A stretch of DNA of 64,000 bases from Vitellaria paradoxa (lineage: Eukaryota > Streptophyta > Magnoliopsida > Ericales > Sapotaceae). The DNA lies in assembly GCA_019916065.1 (NCBI GenBank), contig CM034233.1:26671936-26735935 (forward strand), in the 5' to 3' direction. A model generated the notes under the pieces. It saw only the letters and a program-made list of their open reading frames with translations, was not told the origin of the DNA and ran no database searches. The translations under genes were made by a program, and so were the position numbers. This document shows positions 11,027 through 22,037 of the stretch, one piece after another (position 1 is the stretch's first letter; each line of letters starts with the position of its first letter).

Positions 11027-12783
11027 TTCATTTCTTCTGATTCGAACAGGGAGAGAGGATAGAGGAGGACAACGAGGAGAAGAAAGAGAAGGCTGCAACC
11101 CCATTACCACCACTACTGACTCTAATCTCTCTTCCCATCTATCTTCTCTCGTGAAATTCAATTTCCTACTCTTCTCTCTCTTTCACTTTTGCCCCTCTAG
11201 GGTTTCCGATCAGGCACTAGTGATAAGTTCCACAGTTACCTCATGATGAGTTCCACAATGTGTCGACGTTTGTGCTATTATCTACTTCTCTACCATTCTC
11301 CAATACCTCGTTGTCAATTGTTAGGGACAGAGGAGTTTTAGGGTGAAGCATTCATTTTGCCAGCTTGAAGTATTCATTTGTTGTTGAAGTATTCATTTAG
11401 TCACCTTGTATTGGTTGCTGAACTTCTTATTCACATATCTAAAATAAGCATTCAAGGTAAGCAACAGTGAATCCAAATTAATAAATTAATACAATAGCTA
11501 AATGTTACAACAAAGTTTTGATTCCACAAAATATCTCAACTGTTTTGCAAGTAAATAATATAAAACAACCTCAATAAATTGATTAGAAAAATATAGGTAT
11601 ACATCTCATTCGACACATCAAACCAAGCATCACAAGGATCCAACTTTGCAACTTCAAAGGTATAAGAGAAGACCTATACAAACACATTAGAGCAATAACA
11701 AACCTCCTAATGCTATGTCCTAACCCCAAAAAAAGAAGTGACATCTAGGATACTCATCAAAATATAAAAACACCCAGGTTACACAAATAATTTTTCTATT
11801 ATTCACCATTATCTCTTGCATTCATCATTTCCAAAAAAAAAAAAAAAACTTTATTGTTATCCTCCTCCCCAACCTTATCTTTGACTTACGTAATTACTTG
11901 ATTATCCTGCCCACCCCTGTCCTTAACTCTCAAAAAAACATGATTGTCTTCCTCCCCAAATTTGAGTACCTGTAATACTTGATTGTTCTCTCCAAACTTA
12001 ACTATTGAGTAAATTTGGCTTGTTACTTTATGAGGCTTGGAAGTTGTTCCAAAATTGGTTGAAGCTTGTTCTAGTTGGGCATTAAGTTGGAGAAAAATAG
12101 GAGGATGGTTTTGGCTTATATTATATTCGATTGCATATTTTATGGTCTCATGTTTGGCCACATGTTTTGGCCCATGTAGCTCGGGTAACATTGCCCAACA
12201 AAAAAAAAAAAAAAAAATCTTACATTTCCAACACTTTCTTATGTCTTAACATGTGATCATCTGCATTCTCCTTGACCTCTTGAAATTAGTAAAATAGCAT
12301 AAGTAGTAAGCATTCATCTAAGATACGTATACGTCCATATTATTTTGTAAGCAACAAATAACAATGAAAAAAAGTAACACCTTCACTTTTTCGTTAAACA
12401 ATGTCTTCTTTTCTGTTCACTTTTCTTCGTACCAATTTTTTTAACAAAACTTTGCTTTCTTTTTTATGGCGGTCTCCTTTTTCGACGAAGAGCTTCCAGG
12501 TTAAGGATGGTCTTATTCTTTTTGGAAGATGGAACTACACTTCCACAAACAACCGAAGATTCAATGAACTTTCTTTTTGGCTCTCGTAATTGTCCAATCA
12601 CCTTATCATACTTCTGTCAACAATTTTTTGCCAAATCGGCAACCTCATTAAAGAGATTGCACATATTCTCATGCCGACATGCTTCAATTGTCGATGATAA
12701 GTTACATAGTTGATTCGAACTTTAGTGTGGACCCTTTTCACATTATTTCTCCATCTTCTCAAAGCATACTTTTGAGGTACTCG
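11027..12783. other. MULE interior without a recognised gene
   Basis: Contains purine-rich and low-complexity segments and an open frame on the minus strand (11886-12191, 101 residues) that could be part of the transposase C-terminal side or a short host fragment, but no family motif is visible. TTGAAGTATTCATTT is repeated near 11366-11400. A15 and A17 runs lie near 11834 and 12200. Confidence 0.4.
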
Positions 12784-13200
12784 TAGGAATGTTAAAATTA
12801 CCCGTACCTAGTGGGTGCATGTTTCACCCGCTCTATTTGAGAATGATATAGGGATACTAATAGTAGGGACGGGGACGGGAACGAGGACAGGGACGTGTAT
12901 GAGGATTTAAGGTATTACCTGAACGAGTACGGGGATGAAGATGGGTACGATGTCCCCACCCCGCCTCGTACTTGTTTAAATATTTATTTATTAATTTATA
13001 TATTTTTTATAATTTTTATTTAATATATATAAAAATATATATATTTTTATTTAAATACATAATATTTATAATAATTTAAAATATTTGTTATTTATATAAT
13101 AAATATAATTTATAAAGGTTGATATGTTTGGCAGATAAATGGGGACGAGGATGGGGAAGGCCATACCCACCTCATACCTGCCCCACTAATATCTCTATGT
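12784..13200. repeat. hAT-like GGGGACGGGGA repeat nested in the MULE
   Basis: A composite of G-rich blocks (GGGACGGGGACGGGAACG near 12867) around a pure A/T core, then a second G-rich block and a C-rich end. The same architecture and many identical words occur at 57206-57700, where a TAGGGATGTCAA terminal inverted repeat is clear. Here the left end is worn (TAGGAATGTTAAAATTACCC) and the right end is lost or altered, so this is an older copy. Confidence 0.6.
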
Positions 13201-13235
13201 ACTCATTGAAGTCTTCTTTAATGGAACACCATCAA

Positions 13236-14420
13236 TTAATGTTGACACACCATTTTTCTAAACTCAAATAACTGATAATTCCAATTTGCTTCGTTGGTTT
13301 TACTATTAAAATCGACAGTAAATAACATATGTTTACTTCTTTTCACTTCTCTATATGTAATGTCCTCTTTTACCTCAGATTCCGACCAAACATCACCTAC
13401 TCGTCTTTTATACAAAGAACAATTGAGTTTTCCAACAAATTGGTCATGAAACTCTTTAAACTTTGCATTTGTGTAAGCTCTTTGAAATTGCTCCTCCAAC
13501 TTATTTTTAGTTATGCACAGAATGTAAGAGTCCAAACTTTTTGAATTTGCATATTTTTCATTTTCCATCTTTTTAGCCAATACATTCTCATATTGTTCCA
13601 TAAATTGTTTCAAGGTCATCTTCGAGTTAACATTTCCGCCCAAAATACATCTTTCACAAAAGGGGGCATCTATCAATTCCTCTCTAAGTACACCCATGTA
13701 ATTATTCATTATTTTGAAGTTCGTACTTTTGATGAGCACATCCCAAGCATCATTAAATTCTTCTTTTGTAAGTGAATCATAAACTGCATTGTGTAAACAA
13801 GTTGAAATTAATTTATACGCCTCGTATTTTCCTAACTTTTCTGACACATTTTTTAAGATATGCCATATGCACCACTTATGTCGAGTGTTAGGGAATACTT
13901 CTTCTACAGCATTCTTCATGGCCATACATTGATCCGTAATAATTGCTTTGGGAGCATAACCCCACATTCATGCCATCCAAGTCTTAAACAATCACGAGAA
14001 TAACTTTGTGTCTTTATAAGAAATGAGTCTACATCCCAGTAATATCGATTGGCCAAGATGATTAACGCCTACAGATGGAGCGAAAGACATGTCATACTTG
14101 TTTATCAAATACGTTATGTCAAATGTCACAACATCACCAAACTCCTTACAAGTTGCCTTACTTCTTATATCAGCCTAAAATATATTTCTTAATCGGCCCT
14201 CACCATCCAAATCCATGGCAAAAAAAAAGTCAAAATTGTCTGCTTTTATTTTCATGAAATAGTGGTGCATCACCTCTACATCTCCTTCTACGAGTTGCAA
14301 ACGTCAAATTTTATCCAAATAACATCAACAATCTTTTTTCAAAAAAATAGACGGTTCTTATGTCCTTCGGCCTGAATCTAAAAGGAGTCATAATTCTTGT
14401 GCAACTAAATCTCAGTTTTA
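13236..14420 (-). pseudogene. Inactivated MULE/FAR1-family transposase
   Basis: Reading down the minus strand, the FAR1/FRS-like MULE core is recognisable across stop codons. In order: a segment before the core (EGDVEVMHHYFMKIKADNF), MDLDGEGRLRNIF, GDVVTFDITYL with the first catalytic Asp region, GVNHLGQSILLGC, and PKAIITDQCMAMKNAVEEVF followed by NTRHKWCIWHILKNVSEKLG. The C-terminal zinc-binding SWIM motif begins (FEFRKMVCQH) but is cut off at 13236. In-frame stops lie at 14177-14175 (TAG where the family has Trp), 13994-13992 (TGA where the family has Trp) and 13970-13968 (TGA). The longest uninterrupted frame is 13967-13236, 243 residues. FAR1/FHY3 plant transcription factors descend from this transposase type, but the surrounding TIRs show this copy is a transposon gene. 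Confidence 0.85.
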
Positions 14421-14625
14421 TCATTCAATATGAGCTTTTTTTTTTACTTGTTCATCAAGTTATACTTACAAGTTAGTGGATGATAGTCAATGCCCTAAAA
14501 TGCGAATTTTCGGTGCTATGGTGGTTGCTGGAGTTAGAGGCCGAGGTGGCCGTGGTCACCAAAGATGGAGCCAGTAGTGGTAGTGGTTGCCGATGGTCAT
14601 GGAGGGGCACGCATACTGGTTACAT

Positions 14626-14771
14626 AGAAATATTTTGAAAGGGGCGTAGGATTTCTTCTTCCATTTTGTTTGTCTTTTGCCTCTCTTTTTTTTTTTAATT
14701 AGGTGGGGTCGACTGCCATTTAGAAGAGCTGTGGGTAGCGTGGGACTTTAGAGTGGTGGAGGTAGACTTTT
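14626..14771 (-). repeat. Right TIR of the MULE
   Basis: About 146 bp, inverted relative to 10887-11026, ending GTAGACTTTT at 14771. It lies about 200 bp upstream of where the recognisable transposase reading begins. Confidence 0.75.
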
Positions 14772-15792
14772 TATTTTTTTTTTAAATCACAATCATCACG
14801 GTGAGAAATGAACTCATTATTATAAATTAATAGTTTAAGGATTAATATGTAACATTCTTTAATTAATGGGTAAAGTGATACTCATAGTTTATGAAGTACT
14901 TTTGTAATTAAATTAAATAAAAAAAGATTAAACTTTGGAGCATTATTTTTTGTCATTTTAACTCATCTTCTCCATTGTATATGCACGATATTATGTTTAG
15001 AGATTTTTACATATTTGATTTGGTTTGTTAATGCTAGATTTAGTACTTTTGTTGATTGATTTGTCCTTCTTCTAACATTGTCTTTATCAATTAATTAGTC
15101 ACAACTTCAAAAGATTTTTTGATTGTTGTTGGTGTCGAAGGAAGGCGAACAATGGTTGACTAAAATAGTGAGTTGTCTAAGAGAAACACGAATGATATCA
15201 ATGATGGCAGGGGTTCTATAGGTAAATTTATGTTTTTCAAAAGTTGATTAGTTGTGTCTTTGTGTTGTCTCTTTTAGTTTAATGGTTTGACAAAACTTTT
15301 GATGTGATGACCTAGATTTCTAAATGCATTTTTATATTCTATTTTCAAGATATGTGTTGTCTGTGAGATTATTAAAGTCGTGTTTGCTAGGTGAGTAGGT
15401 GGTTAGTTAGTTTTTGGCCATATTCAGGTTAGATTCTGACTGCGATTGATTTTAAACTCAACACTTAGTGAGATTTCAGAGTTTGGGGGTTCGTGCATAT
15501 CGACAAAAGAGTCTTGTGTGCATGAGTTTGAATGAGGTGTAGTGTGCAAACGCGGAGCATTCTCTTGTGCGCACGGGGCATGTATTTAGTGGTTATGTGC
15601 ATGGAATATGGTTTCTCATTTCTTTCAATTCCAAGTCATTTAGTTCAATGTTTATACTTATTTTTAGTTATTAACAATATATAAAAATAACCATAACATC
15701 AATTTCTCAAATCATCAAGTGTTTACTGTGAATTTAAAGCACTATTCATCATATTCTTCCTCAATATATAAACTTCGCACTTATGCATAAAT
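14772..15792. other. Spacer right of the MULE
   Basis: A/T-rich with ordinary composition at about 15100-15600. No open frame of interest, no recognised element end. Confidence 0.4.
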
Positions 15793-17054
15793 TGTTGGGA
15801 TGTATACTCTTAAGTCATTTTATTAGAAGACATTCTGATTATTCTATTTAACAAATAATGTTTTTTTCTTTTAATGTTTCTTTATTTTCTATGAATGTTA
15901 TCTTTGGTTGATTAAAGAGCTTAATTTATGTGCATGAATGTGTTTCATAAATGGGAGATTTGAATCTAAGTGTCAATCAAGCTAGAGCAGTTCACAATTA
16001 GTGATGAGATAGGAATATCTTAATTGAAATATTGTAACACATTGTGTTTCTAAATGGTAGAATAATTTGTCTCACTCGTTAGAGTAGTTGAATCTAAATC
16101 CAATGTGCGGGTGTGAAAGACACTCAACTACATAAGAACAAGAAACAAATCAAAGTTATGCTGTCGACATTAATGTGATTATTGTATTCACCATAGGCAA
16201 TTGTTCTAAATCCTTAAATAGTAATGAATACTATTTTATGTAATGATTACTTTAATTCATCAAGAGTGGGGTTGATTAACATTAGGTTAACACCTTAGTA
16301 TTTTTTGAAATGATTACATAAACATAGGGAACATATATTGTCCTAATGAAATCACAATCTTGTAAAAGATTTTGATATATTTATCCATATTAAGAATTTT
16401 GTTTAATTATTAAATCTGGATCTAGTCATCTTAATAATGGGTTATTGAGATGGTGATCAAAATAAAATGGTTAGAATGATTATTCTTAGAATATGGAGAG
16501 ATGTATCAATTAGAATAAGATAGTTTGTTAATTCTAATTGACTCAATATCTGGTAAAAAAGGCTTAATTATACTTATTATTAGTGAACAAGGTGTTTAAT
16601 ATAATTATTTTAGTAGACTGGATGGAGTGTAGTTATATCTTTTTAGAGGAATGAGACGTAATTAATTAGGGATGCATCTGTGATTATGAGATAATTGTGG
16701 GGTAGTTTTTTAATTGAACAAACTAGGTTTATTTATAATTAGGTCCATGCCCTTGCCTATAAATCAGGTTGGATAAGATTGCTCACCCAATCAATATCTT
16801 TCATATCTTTCAGTTTAGAAAAATTGAGAGACATTATCTAATCAAGAAAAATGGTAAAAGGCCTAGGAGATCAAGTTCAATAAGGAGAGTTGAAGATCAT
16901 CTTGTGTTCTTAATTTGTTCATCAAAGATCAAAGAAGTTTAGTTTTCCCTCTCATTTTGTTTATTGTTTAAACATGTGTCTTGGTTAGATTTACTTAATT
17001 TCATGCATGTAAAATTTTGTAAAATCTTTCTTCCGCTGCGCTCGTGATTCAACA
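15793..17054 (+). repeat. Probable solo LTR of a copia element (~1.26 kb)
   Basis: Opens TGTTGGGATGTATACTC and closes CTTCCGCTGCGCTCG...TTCAACA, the TGTTG...CAACA form and CTTCCGCTGCG end usual for plant copia LTRs. No primer-binding site follows the right end, no polypurine tract precedes the left end, and the flanking 5-mers (TAAAT, ATCAT) do not match, so it may be a solo LTR with worn duplications or a detached 3' LTR. It does not match the LTR at 22038-23510 over its length. Confidence 0.55.
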
Positions 17055-17757
17055 ATCATATGCCAAATATCATAACCAATGCGGTTGTATGCCTTCATAT
17101 AACATAAATTCAATAAGAATTCAAGGTTCCCTACTTGTCGTTGCTTAGTTAAAGAAGACAATGACTCAAAAAAATCTCAGGAATACTAGAACTCTACCAG
17201 GATCAATCAAACAACCTTAACACCATACTAAAATTCACAATACATTCCCCATTATCCCAATTTGATAACGAATGAAAGAGGGAAACTCAAATGTATGAAG
17301 AGCACACCTTAACCAACTGATCTCCCAAATCTTGGCTTCGATAAAACTTCCGGATACAACACCTATACGTATATATAACCAATGATTCTTTACTACAAAG
17401 GAAATAAGACACAAGAGGATAAGATGACAATAGTTGATGAGAGTTGGGGGTAGGTTAGATAGACTGGGCGACACCATTAATGAGATATAACATTCAGGTG
17501 AAAAATCTGAAAAAAATAGAAGCAACTTACATTGATACATCTGGAATATGCATGCACATAGGAAAAGAAGGATCGTGCGTACGTGCACGCCATGCATACT
17601 AGAAAAACTCTGGGCTGCGCATAATAGGATTATAAACCCAACACCAAGGCCAAATCCTAACACAACCAACTGGAACCGAAACCAGAGTAACCAAGTCAAC
17701 TTGTGTACCAAATCAAATACATAAAATAGAATATCACATTAAACTCAATGTATTATA

Positions 17758-17791
<34 letters not shown>

Positions 17792-18415
17792 AGTATAGGT
17801 CATTACAACTCCACTTCATCCAACTACTCCAAGAATTTCTCAATTTCCATTTGTCCATCGTTGAATGGAAGATCCACTCTCATATGATAGTTGTTGTTAG
17901 ATTCCATTAATAAGGGAGCACAAAGGAAAACCTCATGTATGATCAATGGGATTATAGAAACTCAAGTAAGACAAACTTGTTCTGATATCACTTGATGCAA
18001 CGGTGTGGCATTTGGTAAGATATTATCCTTGAGTATGACAGGTTACTCTTGAATCCATAAGAATGCGACCTTAAATTTTCAAGAATCAAATAAAAATACA
18101 AAGCTATCATCCAATCAGAAGTATTTTGAATAATTGAATTAACGAATAGTATTTATAAAAGGGTTCTTTTTTTCAAAGAAAACTAATATAATCTTAGTTA
18201 AAATAGATTTCCTAAAAGTTTTCCTAATCAAACTTTAAAAACAATATTTATTCTAATTCCTAATGGTTAAAAAATAGTGTTTGACTTAAAATAAAGGACA
18301 GTCTTGCATGAATCTTAAATAAATTAATGATATATTAAAATAAAAGATAGTCTTGCATGAATCTTAAATAAATTAATGATATAACTAATTCAAAATAAAA
18401 TAAAAATTTTGACCT
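17055..18415. other. Unassigned segment, possibly retroelement debris
   Basis: A 158-residue open frame on the minus strand (17711-17235) is Leu/Phe/Cys-rich and matches no family I recognise. An (AT)n tract lies at about 17753-17791. A 49-bp direct repeat containing GTCTTGCATGAATC starts near 18290 and again near 18339. The stretch near 17960-18020 (TTGTTCTGATATCA) resembles, on the minus strand, a worn tRNA-Met primer-binding site, which hints at retroelement origin but is not decisive. Confidence 0.35.
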
Positions 18416-19779
18416 ACATCCTTTCTGCTACACCATTTTGCTAGGGTGTCCCTGGTGCAGTTAACTGAGAAAGTATCCCATTATCTGATAAGTAGTCGCT
18501 AAACTTATTGAGGAGGTACTTGCCACCTCGATCAGATCGAAGTGTCTTTATGTGTTTTCCTAATTGCTTTTTCGCTTCCGCCTGAATGATTCTGAACTTT
18601 TCAAAAGCTTCAGACTTACGGTGCATTAGGTACACATAACCATACCTTGAATAATCATCAACAAATGTGATCAAATATTCAAAACCTCCTCTAGCTTGTA
18701 TGTTCATGGGCCTACATACATCAGAGTGCACTAATTCCAACGGTTCTGTGGCTCTATTTCCTTTAGCATTAAAAGGGCTTTTGATCATCTTACCTTCTAG
18801 ACAGGATTCGCACACTGGTAGTGGTTCAACAACCAGTGAATCCAATGGTCCACTTTTAACTAGTCTTTGGATCCTATCTTGATTTATATGACCTAAACGT
18901 AAGTGCCACATATACGTTTTATTAGTTTGGGATACCTTGATTCTTTTATGGTGGTTGGTTTCGTTATTCAATTCTGTGTCATGCAGTGACTTTATTTTAG
19001 GATGCAAATAGTATAAATTGTCAACCATTGTACCAGAACAAATAAACGTTTTATTCTTTTTGATTACTACAGTAGTATAAAAAATAACTGAATATCCACA
19101 ATTATTCAAGCTACTAACCGAAATCAAATTATGTCTAACTTCAGGTACAAATAAACAATTTTCTAAAACTAAAGATCTGAATACATCAAAAAATAAAGTA
19201 ACGACTCCCACTGCTCTGGTTGCAACCATTACACCAATTCCCAACCTAACTAACTTCTCCATCATTTAGAGCCCTGGTTTCCTGGAACCCTTGCAATGAA
19301 TTACAAACATGATTAGTGGCTCTAGAATCTACTATCTAGGAATCCGTAGAATTAACCACCAAATAAGTTTCAATGACGAGAATGTTAGCTGAGGTTCTAA
19401 CTATCCCCTTGGCTTTGGCCTTTGCAGACTTTGCCAAATATACTGGGCAGTTCCTCTTCTAATGCCCCTTCTGCCCACAATAAAAACACTTTCCTTTGGG
19501 CTTCTTTTCCTTCACTTGATTTTGTGCCACCTCTAACTTAACATTTTGTTCAGTTTGAGGAACATTTAAATCAAGTTTAGGAGGGCATGGATCAGTTAAA
19601 ACAAAACTATGCTCTTTCCAAGTTAAGACAATGTTCAAATTCCTTTTCCAGTCCGTATAATTAGGTCCAGCCAATTTATTCTGACTTAAAATTGCAGGTA
19701 GTGGGTTGAAAGACATTTTTCTAAATAAAACAAATAAATTTAAATAAACATACATTCTTAAAACATAAAACTTTTGCAT
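18416..19779 (-). pseudogene. Copia-1 gag-protease-integrase remnant
   Basis: Gag starts near MSFNPLPAILSQNKLAGPNY (19713) and ends in a zinc knuckle CFYCGQKGH at about 19459; a TAG follows at the expected Trp. Protease follows with VDSRATNHV, where the family has DSG: GGA reads AGA, and the preceding Trp reads TAG. The longest open stretch, 19265-18441, gives the end of protease (LISVSSL), GAG-pre-integrase (MWHLRLGHINQDRI, CESCLEGKM) and the integrase core (LELVHSDVCRPM, FVDDYSRYGYVYL, LRSDRGGKY). A TAG replaces CAG just before QNGVAER. Catalytic Asp residues remain visible, but the chain cannot be translated through. Confidence 0.85.
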
Positions 19780-19799
19780 AATAAAATGAAATATATATA

Positions 19800-22037
19800 T
19801 ATATATATATATGCATAAATAGAACTCTATAACTACTTTATCATGTATCGGTAATCTAATTCCGTTTTAAATATGCCTCCGTAGGGTGGTCATATTTGCC
19901 ACTAATTAGACAAGTCCACTTACTTATTTATTATTATTTTCATTAGATATCTCATATCTAAATAATAATAAATTACCGATATTTTTTAGCCTCTTAGAAT
20001 TAATTTGATAAGATCTCTGTAGGGAGGATATTAAATATTCTAAGTTGAGTGTATAACCACTGTTTCAATTTCTTATATTTCCCAAATAAAAAAACTACCG
20101 TAGGGCAATCAATTCTATTTAGTAATATTCAAAATTTTATCCTTTAAGGAAATCCTATCCAGTAACCAATACTGATTAATATCCTCCGTAGGGAGTTCAC
20201 AAGATTTGAGACAAAATATTAATCTATCTTACTATAGGATTAACAGTGGAGGCTGTGGGTTTTATGTCTAAAACCCTCTTCCACTCAATTTTTATAACTT
20301 AGAAATTTTAATTTTGTTAATTTAATATTTTAAGAAAAAATATTGATTGACATTCTAACCATTAATATCTAATTTTAAAATAAAATAATTAATTGGTTAT
20401 GTCAATTTAAAATTAACAAAGTAAATAAATAATATTATCCAAATTTTAATCTCATTAGAATATAAATATTATAAAAATTAAACAAATAATATTTACTATA
20501 TCCTAATCACATTAGAATATAAATATTATCTAAATTAAATAAATGACATTAACTCTATTCTAATCACATTAGAATATTAATATCATAAAATATTAATTAT
20601 GTATGAACATGTAATGTGGCATCCCTAAAATCTATATGACATGTTATCAAAAAAACATTCATAATAGATAAAATAACCAAATAAATAAATAACTAACCCT
20701 TAATTCACAGGTTTCCTAAAAAATTATATTGATAAAAAAAACTTAATCTAATTTTCCTGTAGTCAATGTCCATCTTCCAACTGCTTCCTCTTCCTTCCAA
20801 TTGCTTCCTTGGCCTTTGGAATTTGAATTAAATTGGGTGGAGGGTATTTTTGACTTTTCTCAAATTTTATAAATCAATTTTTATAAAATTTAAAACTTGT
20901 GGGCCAAAAGTTAATTTAAAAAATTTGCTCAGCAACTTAAAAAAAAATTCAAAGTTTAAAAGTTTGAGAAATCTTGATTTTACCCCGATAATTTTGAAAA
21001 CTTTCAATTAAGCTCTTAATTGAACTTTTTAAAGAAGTTTCAAAATAATCCTAGGGTTCAAAACCTTTTCAAATATGCCCTCTTCTCCAATTAGAACAGG
21101 TTACTGCTGTAACCATCAAAATTGCCTCTGGCAACTTAATCAAACTCCAAAATTCCGGCCAAGTCTAGCTCGTGTCCGCCAACTCCAATCACCCGTACAG
21201 AGACAACCACATGTGGCCGCCAGCCGTAGGCCGCCGGCGCCACAGAAACATCCCGCGACCGCCACAGACTTCCCGCGGTGGATGTCTCGGCTAGCAATAG
21301 TTCCGGATCCGAACACCACATCGCGGCAACTCCCAGCTACCGCTCGTTGCCGTGGGCTCCAGTTGTCGGCTCTGCCAAATCCACAGGTTCCATAGCTACC
21401 ATACTCTGCCATAGACTGCTCCACAGCCAAAACACCGCATACTGCGGTGCTTTCCGTGCAGTACCCGCTAGATCTGCCACCCTGGTCGGCTGGTTTCGTG
21501 CCGCCCGTCACCCACCGCGGGCTTCTGCCCAAATATATATATATATATATTTAATACTGTCTGGGTCGCCTGCTGGTGAGGCCAGCCGTCCGCTTCCTTC
21601 AAAATAAAGGTGCGGTTTACAGGTTGGTTCCTGCAACACAATTTTTTTTTTATTTAACTCGGCTTCTAGATTAAGCTGTTTTGCACATGCCCGGCTCCAC
21701 TGCTGTTCTTTTCTGTGTTGTTTGCTTTTTTCCTCGATCCGAGCTCAGAGAGACCAGTGAAGAACAAATACAGACTCAAAAAAAATTTTTTTTTACAAAC
21801 TTCAAAAAGAAATAAATAATTACAAAGAGATTTACAGATGTGAAAAATAAAAATCAAGAGGAAATCCATGGTTTCAAAATTAACCACCCCTCCTATTACA
21901 ATCTTGAAAATAAATAAATCTCTACTATGAGTTAAGGATTTGTATTCGTCCACACAAGAAAGAGAAATAACATTGATGCCACATCTTATGCATAATTAAA
22001 ACTATGCTATAAATCCAACAAAAGCTCGGATAACAAT
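19800..22037 (-). other. Copia-1 untranslated leader with periodic motif and a GC-rich block
   Basis: About 2.2 kb lies between the 5' LTR and gag. Next to the LTR the minus strand reads TTGTTATCCGAGC, a worn match to the tRNA-Met primer-binding site TGGTATCAGAGC. Four copies of CCTCCGTAGGG-like sequence lie at 19876, 20014, 20095 and 20183. Positions about 21070-21600 are GC-rich with overlapping open frames on both strands (130 residues at 21532-21140 minus; about 109 residues plus) that match no family I know. (AT)n tracts lie at 19789-19812 and 21534-21551. Confidence 0.6.

Larger units (their letters stand above)
10887..14771 (-). mobile_element. Mutator-like element (MULE) with long TIRs and FAR1-type transposase
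   Basis: Long terminal inverted repeats bound the element: 10887-11026 and, reversed, 14626-14771. Both begin AAAAGTCTAC and share the blocks CCCCACCTAATTAAAAAAAA, GGAAGAAGAAATC and CTTTCAAAA, with small gaps. Total length is about 3.9 kb. The minus strand encodes a FAR1/FRS-like MULE transposase remnant near the right end (13236-14420). The flanks are T-runs on both sides, so the expected 9-bp target duplication cannot be read with confidence. The element contains a later repeat insertion (12784-13200) and is non-functional. Confidence 0.8.

Noticed and set aside
10824..11246. 140-residue plus-strand open frame
   Set aside because: It overlaps the left TIR of the MULE, is low complexity (Lys, Ser, Phe runs) and has no family motif; a by-product of the repeat.
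15793..17054. 3' LTR of copia-1
   Set aside because: Sequence and orientation do not match the copia-1 5' LTR at 22038-23510, so it is treated as a separate solo LTR.
17235..17711. 158-residue minus-strand frame
   Set aside because: Hydrophobic but with no recognised family, no codon or motif support, and retroelement debris around it.
21140..21532. 130-residue frame in the GC-rich leader block
   Set aside because: Gly/Ser/Arg/Cys-rich, overlapped by open frames on the other strand as expected in high-GC sequence; no family motif.
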